A model generated the notes under the pieces. It was not told where the DNA came from and did no database searches. It was given only the letters and a program-made list of their open reading frames with translations. Of a stretch of DNA of 64,000 bases, positions 60,534 to 64,000 are shown piece after piece; the stretch's first letter is position 1; the number at the start of each line of letters is the position of its first letter. The DNA is taken from NCBI RefSeq assembly GCF_000236905.1, contig NC_016535.1, positions 1 to 64,000 of the forward strand, in the 5' to 3' direction. The translations under genes were made by a program, and so were the position numbers. The stretch comes from Tetrapisispora phaffii CBS 4417. Its lineage: Eukaryota; Ascomycota; Saccharomycetes; Saccharomycetales; Saccharomycetaceae.

Positions 60534-60630
60534 AGGGGCCATGGGGTGGGGTGAGGATTAAGGAGAGTGGGGGTGGTCACGCCATGGCCACGTCCAGGGG
60601 TGCATGCTGGCGGACCCAAACGTATATAAA
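60534..60630 (+). promoter_or_regulatory. HSP12 promoter: two STREs and a TATA box
   Basis: AGGGG stress-response elements at 60534-60538 and 60596-60600 match the Msn2/Msn4 site that drives HSP12 in S. cerevisiae. TATATAAA at 60623-60630 lies 60 bases before the ATG. The region of about 330 bases is shared divergently with the YLR050C-like gene. Confidence 0.7.
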
Positions 60631-60689
60631 GGGCGCCCTCGAGCTGTCCTTGTCGGTTGCGAGAGCCAGTCCCAGCCCGCCAACACACC

Positions 60690-61019
60690 ATGTCAGACCA
60701 AGGAAGAAAAAACTTTTCAGAACAGATCCACGAGGAGTTCAAGCCAGACTCCCAGAAATCGTACGCCGAGCAGGGCAAGGAGTACATCAGCGGCACCGCC
60801 GACAAGCTGCAGGGCAAGATGACGCCCAACGAGGACAAGGGCTTGGCGCAGGGCGCCCACGACTCGTACCAGCAGGGCAAGAGTGAGGCCCAGGCCAAGG
60901 AGACCTCCCACGACCTCAAGCAGGAGGTCAACGACTACTACATGACCGCCAAGGAGAAGCTCAACGAGGCCGCCAAGTACGTGTCCAAGAGCATGCACGG
61001 CGACGAGGGCAGTAAGTAG
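60690..61019 (+). CDS. HSP12: Small stress protein Hsp12 (membrane-stabilising, LEA-like)
   Basis: 109 residues from the ATG at 60690 (same length as S. cerevisiae Hsp12); the frame upstream reaches only a TTG. The N-terminus MSDQGRKNFSEQIHEEFKPD and the following SQKSYAEQGKEYISGTADKL are nearly those of Hsp12. The rest is Lys/Ala/Glu-rich with no cysteine and few large hydrophobics, unfolded in water and helical on lipids. It protects membranes during heat, osmotic and stationary-phase stress. STREs and a TATA box lie upstream. Downstream, CACCTG and CAGGTG (61038-61058) can form a small hairpin between HSP12 and the convergent IES1. Confidence 0.96.
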   Translation: MSDQGRKNFSEQIHEEFKPDSQKSYAEQGKEYISGTADKLQGKMTPNEDKGLAQGAHDSYQQGKSEAQAKETSHDLKQEVNDYYMTAKEKLNEAAKYVSKSMHGDEGSK

Positions 61020-61108
61020 CCAGCCCCCCGGCGGGGCCACCTGGGTTTTATACAGGTGTCTAGTTTCGTATATATTGCTTTATAATTTAATACACTAGTT
61101 TACACACG

Positions 61109-62869
61109 CTATCTGAGTTTGAACACCGGGCTGCCGGGCTCGTCGTCGGAGTCTGGAGAGGCAGACGCAACGGCAGCTGCCGTTGCGTCCAGCCGCTCGT
61201 TGGCGAGGATCTTCTTCTTCAGCAGCCCAAAGTATTTTATGTAGTCTGTCTCGAAGCCCAGCAGGTTGTCCTTGAACTTCTTGCGCTTCCTGCCACGCAC
61301 GCCCAGCAGGTTGGCCAGCGAGATGTCCTCGAACTCGCTGAACGCCTTCATCAGCCCGACTTCCTTCCGCTTCAGCCGGGCATACTCTTGCGCTCCCGCC
61401 AGGTCCTTGAGGAACTGGTGCTGGCTTATCTCTTTGGCCACGTCCAGTCCCTTCGTGATCATCTTGGCGTTGTCGGCCTCGATCCACGATCTGGCGAGAT
61501 TGCGTCGCTGGACCACCTCTTTGTCCTTCGAAGGTGATTTCAACTTGGCGGCAGGTTCCGCCGACGCCTCTTTCTTCACTCTGGGCCTCTTCTTCGCTGG
61601 GCCGTTGCTCTCGGGGTCTTGTTTCTTGACGGTTGCAGCGGTGACACTTGGCTGTCGCGAGGGACTGCTTGGCGGCGAGGTCGTGGCCTTCTCTGAACCT
61701 TCGCTGTTCTCCTTGTTGCCTTCACCGTCCTTGGGCTCGGCCCCAGATTTGTGGCTCTTCAGGAACTCTTTCCTCTTCTGCATCTGCTGCAGCCCGTATT
61801 CCACCTCCTCGGGCGTGTCCACGTCGTAGTCCTCCTCCGACAACCTCAGCATCAGCTTCTCCTCTTCCGGAAACGCACCTCTGAACAGCGTCAACGACTC
61901 CCGCACGCTGACATCCGTCATGTCGGTCTCGGAGTGGATGTAGAGGAGCCACAGCAGCACGTTGCACCTGTCGACAGGGTCGTATTTGGAAGAGTCCAGC
62001 AGACTGTACAGCGACGAGAACCCCGGGTCCACGTCGACGTACTTCTTCAACAGGATGATGTTCAGCAAGGAGACGTTGTCGCAAAGCGCAAAGATCAGGT
62101 TTATCAGGTTGCTCTTGCCTTGTATCTGCTCCTCGTGGTCGTACACCTTCATCAGATCGATTGGATCGTTGCCGACAGCGGCGCTCTTCAGGATCGACTT
62201 CAACCGGGGGGTGTCCTGCAGGGCCTTGGGGTCCGTGTTGTTCATCTGAAGACATGGCACAGAATGGAACGTGCGCAGTTGGGACGTCATCTCGTGGAAG
62301 AAGTTGATGGTGGTGTTCATCCTCCCGACGTTCACAAGGATCCCCAGGGCGCACGACGAGAACGCAACCTCTTTGTCCCTGAGCAGCTTGTCCTTGAGGA
62401 TCTTCGAGCACTTGGACGACGTGGCCAACGCTAGGATGTACGCCTGGGAGAAGGTCAGCGTGTCGTTGAAGATGAAACACCTTGCGTCGAACCCTTCGTC
62501 AGTGACGTTCACCACCTTGGGTTCATCCGTCTGAATGGGCACAACGGTGCTGCGGAAGAACGATTTGTATATGTTAGTGAATAGCAGCCTCTTGTCGGAG
62601 AGCAGCAGGTACAAGAACCGGAACTGCACGTCTGACCGGTTGAAGTATGCACCATCGGGTTTCTTCAGGTGCCTGTTGTACTTGCTAGATTCCTTGAGTT
62701 TATGTTTTGAGCTGATGAGCGATGGGACGAGTTCTCCTTCTGCTTTCAGCTTGCTGAGCATGCTGCCAGTGCGACCAGCACCGGCACCCTCTTTGTCGTG
62801 GCCCTCGCTGGGCTGTGTCTGGAACACATCGTGAATAGGGTCGTACACTCTGTTCCCCATTTCAACCAT
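61109..62869 (-). CDS. IES1: INO80 chromatin-remodelling complex subunit Ies1
   Basis: 586 residues from the first ATG at 62869. The ATG at 62860 gives MGNRVYDPIHDVF, the form that best matches S. cerevisiae Ies1, which is longer (692). The conserved N-terminal half includes YFNRSDVQFRFLYLLLSDKR, FNDTLTFSQAYILALATSSK and NTTINFFHEMTSQLRTFHSV. A low-complexity linker (about 385-450) precedes a basic C-terminal part (NLARSWIEADNAKMITKGLD, LLGVRGRKRKKFKDNLLGFE). By family it belongs to the INO80 remodeller that moves H2A.Z nucleosomes. Order HSP12-IES1-CDC4 (YFL014W, YFL013C, YFL009W) supports it. Coding sequence near the C-terminus contains a 26-bp perfect palindrome. Confidence 0.91.
   Translation of the reverse strand: MVEMGNRVYDPIHDVFQTQPSEGHDKEGAGAGRTGSMLSKLKAEGELVPSLISSKHKLKESSKYNRHLKKPDGAYFNRSDVQFRFLYLLLSDKRLLFTNIYKSFFRSTVVPIQTDEPKVVNVTDEGFDARCFIFNDTLTFSQAYILALATSSKCSKILKDKLLRDKEVAFSSCALGILVNVGRMNTTINFFHEMTSQLRTFHSVPCLQMNNTDPKALQDTPRLKSILKSAAVGNDPIDLMKVYDHEEQIQGKSNLINLIFALCDNVSLLNIILLKKYVDVDPGFSSLYSLLDSSKYDPVDRCNVLLWLLYIHSETDMTDVSVRESLTLFRGAFPEEEKLMLRLSEEDYDVDTPEEVEYGLQQMQKRKEFLKSHKSGAEPKDGEGNKENSEGSEKATTSPPSSPSRQPSVTAATVKKQDPESNGPAKKRPRVKKEASAEPAAKLKSPSKDKEVVQRRNLARSWIEADNAKMITKGLDVAKEISQHQFLKDLAGAQEYARLKRKEVGLMKAFSEFEDISLANLLGVRGRKRKKFKDNLLGFETDYIKYFGLLKKKILANERLDATAAAVASASPDSDDEPGSPVFKLR
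61164..61189. repeat. 26-bp perfect palindrome inside IES1
   Basis: GACGCAACGGCAG joined directly to its reverse complement CTGCCGTTGCGTC, with no spacer, within the segment encoding LDATAAAVASA. Confidence 0.96.
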
Positions 62870-62978
62870 ATGTAGCTCCTGAGTGTCTGTCGATTGCCTC
62901 CCGATCGTTCACACCACCTCTCACCTCCCAGATCACACTGGCTCTTAAATATCAACCTGTCTGTTTTCAAATTTCAAC

Positions 62979-62999
62979 TGAAAAATTGCTCGATGAGGT
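62979..62999 (+). promoter_or_regulatory. RRPE/PAC-like pair upstream of IES1/CDC4
   Basis: TGAAAAATT (62979-62987) followed after three bases by CGATGAGGT (62991-62999), resembling the RRPE-PAC pair of ribosome-biogenesis promoters. It is about 110 bases from IES1 and 490 from CDC4. Confidence 0.45.
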
Positions 63000-63278
63000 G
63001 CTGTTGAGCAAAGGGTTTTGCATGTTGATGGGCAGATGGTGGCGGAAAGTGGGTGTTTGGAGGTCTGGGGGTCGGTGGGACTGGGGGTTGCGATGGCTGG
63101 TGTCTGTGATGCACTTAAGAACTGGTGGTGGGGCGTCCAAGACGGAAGGCTGGCGGTGAGAGAGCGGGCAGATGGGTGAGAGACACTGGCAAATGGAATG
63201 CAGGCACTGGGGGTGTGGCCATGGCTGGGGGGTATGTGCTGGTAGATGGAGGGGCCGTAACGATTAGGACAGTTTGGG

Positions 63279-63313
63279 CCGCCAACAGCAGCGCAAGGCG
63301 CTGCTGTTGGCGG
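63279..63313. repeat. Perfect inverted repeat, 16-bp arms, upstream of CDC4
   Basis: CCGCCAACAGCAGCGC, loop AAG, GCGCTGCTGTTGGCGG. Exact over the full arm, about 175 bases before the CDC4 start. Confidence 0.97.
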
Positions 63314-63487
63314 TGCTTCGTGCGCTGGCGCCGGTACCCGGCCGCAAGCTCCAAGCGCACCACAAACAGTCGCTGCAACATCGGATTACAGAAGTGTATA
63401 AGAGACACGGTATGTTCAGGTGTGGAGGCAATACGGGGTGTGCAGAGGCAGCAACAGCCATTTCATGAGTGGCAAGCCGTGTGACAG

Positions 63488-64000
63488 ATGACTATAACTG
63501 CAGAATTTCCTTTAAGTGGGGTTCCTGTGCCATGCAGGTACCGAGTGAGCGAGATAACGACTGTGAGTGACGGCGGGGGCGCCTCTGGGGCCACCTCGTC
63601 CAGGGCCCTGGACGAGGTGGTCAATGCAGCTGACAGCAAGCAAGACGACGGCAATAACGACGATACTGCAAGCGAGTCCAGGTGTGTCAAGAGAGCTCGG
63701 CTGGGCGACGATGGCGAGGACCTGGAAGACGAGACGTTGCCTCCATCGCCTATCGCATCTCCGGGGTGCGACGAGAAGGGCGCCGGCAGCCTGCGTGCCA
63801 AACCCTTTGTTGCCAGTGATCTGGCAGCACACCTCCACACCAGCATTCCTGGTTCTTGCTACAAGAACATGGTGTTCCGCGCCCTGGCAAAGCTCAACAG
63901 GAGGGACCTGGCAGACTTCGCAACGTTGATCACAGATAACTTGAAAAGAGACTTCATTTCCTCGCTGCCCGCAGAGATCGCCGTCAAGATCCTGTTGAAG
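63488..64000 (+). CDS. CDC4: F-box/WD40 ubiquitin-ligase receptor Cdc4, 5' part only
   Basis: The frame from the ATG at 63488 stays open for 171 codons to the window edge, so the gene is cut. The first ~115 residues are low-complexity and acidic. Then comes CYKNMVFRALAKLNRRDLAD followed by FATLITDNLKRDFISSLPAE and IAVKILLK, the Cdc4 dimerisation helix and the beginning of the F-box. WD40 repeats should follow beyond 64000. Cdc4 is the SCF receptor for phosphorylated Sic1, whose gene is at 29 kb. Position next to IES1 matches YFL009W near YFL013C. A 30-bp perfect palindrome lies in the variable N-terminal part. Confidence 0.9.
   Translation, partial: MTITAEFPLSGVPVPCRYRVSEITTVSDGGGASGATSSRALDEVVNAADSKQDDGNNDDTASESRCVKRARLGDDGEDLEDETLPPSPIASPGCDEKGAGSLRAKPFVASDLAAHLHTSIPGSCYKNMVFRALAKLNRRDLADFATLITDNLKRDFISSLPAEIAVKILLK
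63591..63620. repeat. 30-bp perfect palindrome inside CDC4
   Basis: CCACCTCGTCCAGGG joined directly to CCCTGGACGAGGTGG, no spacer, within codons for ATSSRALDEVVN in the poorly conserved N-terminal region. Confidence 0.97.

Larger units (their letters stand above)
62870..63487. other. Divergent promoter region IES1-CDC4
   Basis: No gene is supported; open frames of 60-119 codons on both strands follow from high GC. Contains the RRPE/PAC-like pair and the hairpin listed next, and a further imperfect pair GTGCGCT/AGCGCAC at 63320-63326 and 63354-63360. Confidence 0.6.

Noticed and set aside
59109..60931. Frames of up to 366 codons in island 2 opposite or across IES3, YLR050C and the HSP12 promoter
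   Set aside because: They cross known genes in the wrong frame, are Arg/Pro/Ala/Gly-rich and begin at non-ATG codons. The real genes are the conserved ones in the same interval.
61722..62480. 252-codon minus-strand and 227-codon plus-strand frames over IES1
   Set aside because: They are out-of-frame shadows of IES1 in GC-rich coding sequence.

Overview
This is the left end of a chromosome from a budding yeast of the Saccharomycetaceae. The first ~530 bases are C-rich telomeric repeats of about 23-27 bp. About 25 kb of gene-poor, AT-rich subtelomere follows, and then a dense run of 20 conserved core genes. The core genes interleave two S. cerevisiae ohnolog blocks. One set matches YLR genes (SIC1, RFU1, RGR1, FYV7, PET309, BMT6, SHM2, ERG3, IES3, YLR050C). 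The other matches YFL genes (FET5, MIL1, STE2, BST1, BUD27, HSP12, IES1, CDC4). Many intermediate genes are missing. That pattern fits a post-genome-duplication species that sorted its duplicates independently of S. cerevisiae, so a deep lineage such as Vanderwaltozyma/Tetrapisispora is plausible. The species itself is inference.

Layout. 1-534: telomere. 535-3374: non-coding subtelomere with an assembly gap, then two LTRs in opposite orientation. 3.8-7.2 kb: a repeat-rich GPI-anchored wall protein without an obvious ligand-binding head. 7.2-18.2 kb: gene desert holding a third LTR and a decayed Ty1/copia pol (integrase and reverse transcriptase pieces). 18.2-21.2 kb: a PA14/GLEYA-type flocculin-like adhesin. 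23.5-25.2 kb: a Gal2-like sugar transporter, placed beside EMP46/47 as GAL2 is in S. cerevisiae. 25.5-26.5 kb: an unrecognised frameshifted gene relic. 26.7-64 kb: core genes for secretion and GPI handling (EMP47, BST1), cell cycle (SIC1 and its destroyer CDC4), ubiquitin (RFU1), sterols (LAM6, ERG3), transcription and chromatin (RGR1, IES1, IES3), iron (FET5), rRNA maturation (FYV7, BMT6), mitochondrial COX1 expression (PET309), one-carbon metabolism (SHM2), mating (STE2), translation/prefoldin (BUD27) and stress (HSP12). CDC4 runs off the right edge.

The most unusual signal is base composition. Two GC-rich islands (~28.9-30.9 kb and ~58.8-64 kb) sit in otherwise AT-rich DNA. Hand counts of single 60-base lines give 46 G+C at 29881 and at 59881, against 11 at 10141. 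Inside the islands I found about a dozen perfect or near-perfect inverted repeats with arms of 9-19 bp, in promoters and also inside the reading frames of SIC1, IES1, CDC4 and YLR050C. The arms mostly share no sequence, which points to local generation rather than one mobile family.

Limits: all identities come from reading motifs and gene order without a database search. Start codons were chosen as the first sensible ATG; several longer open frames begin only at TTG or GTG and were trimmed.
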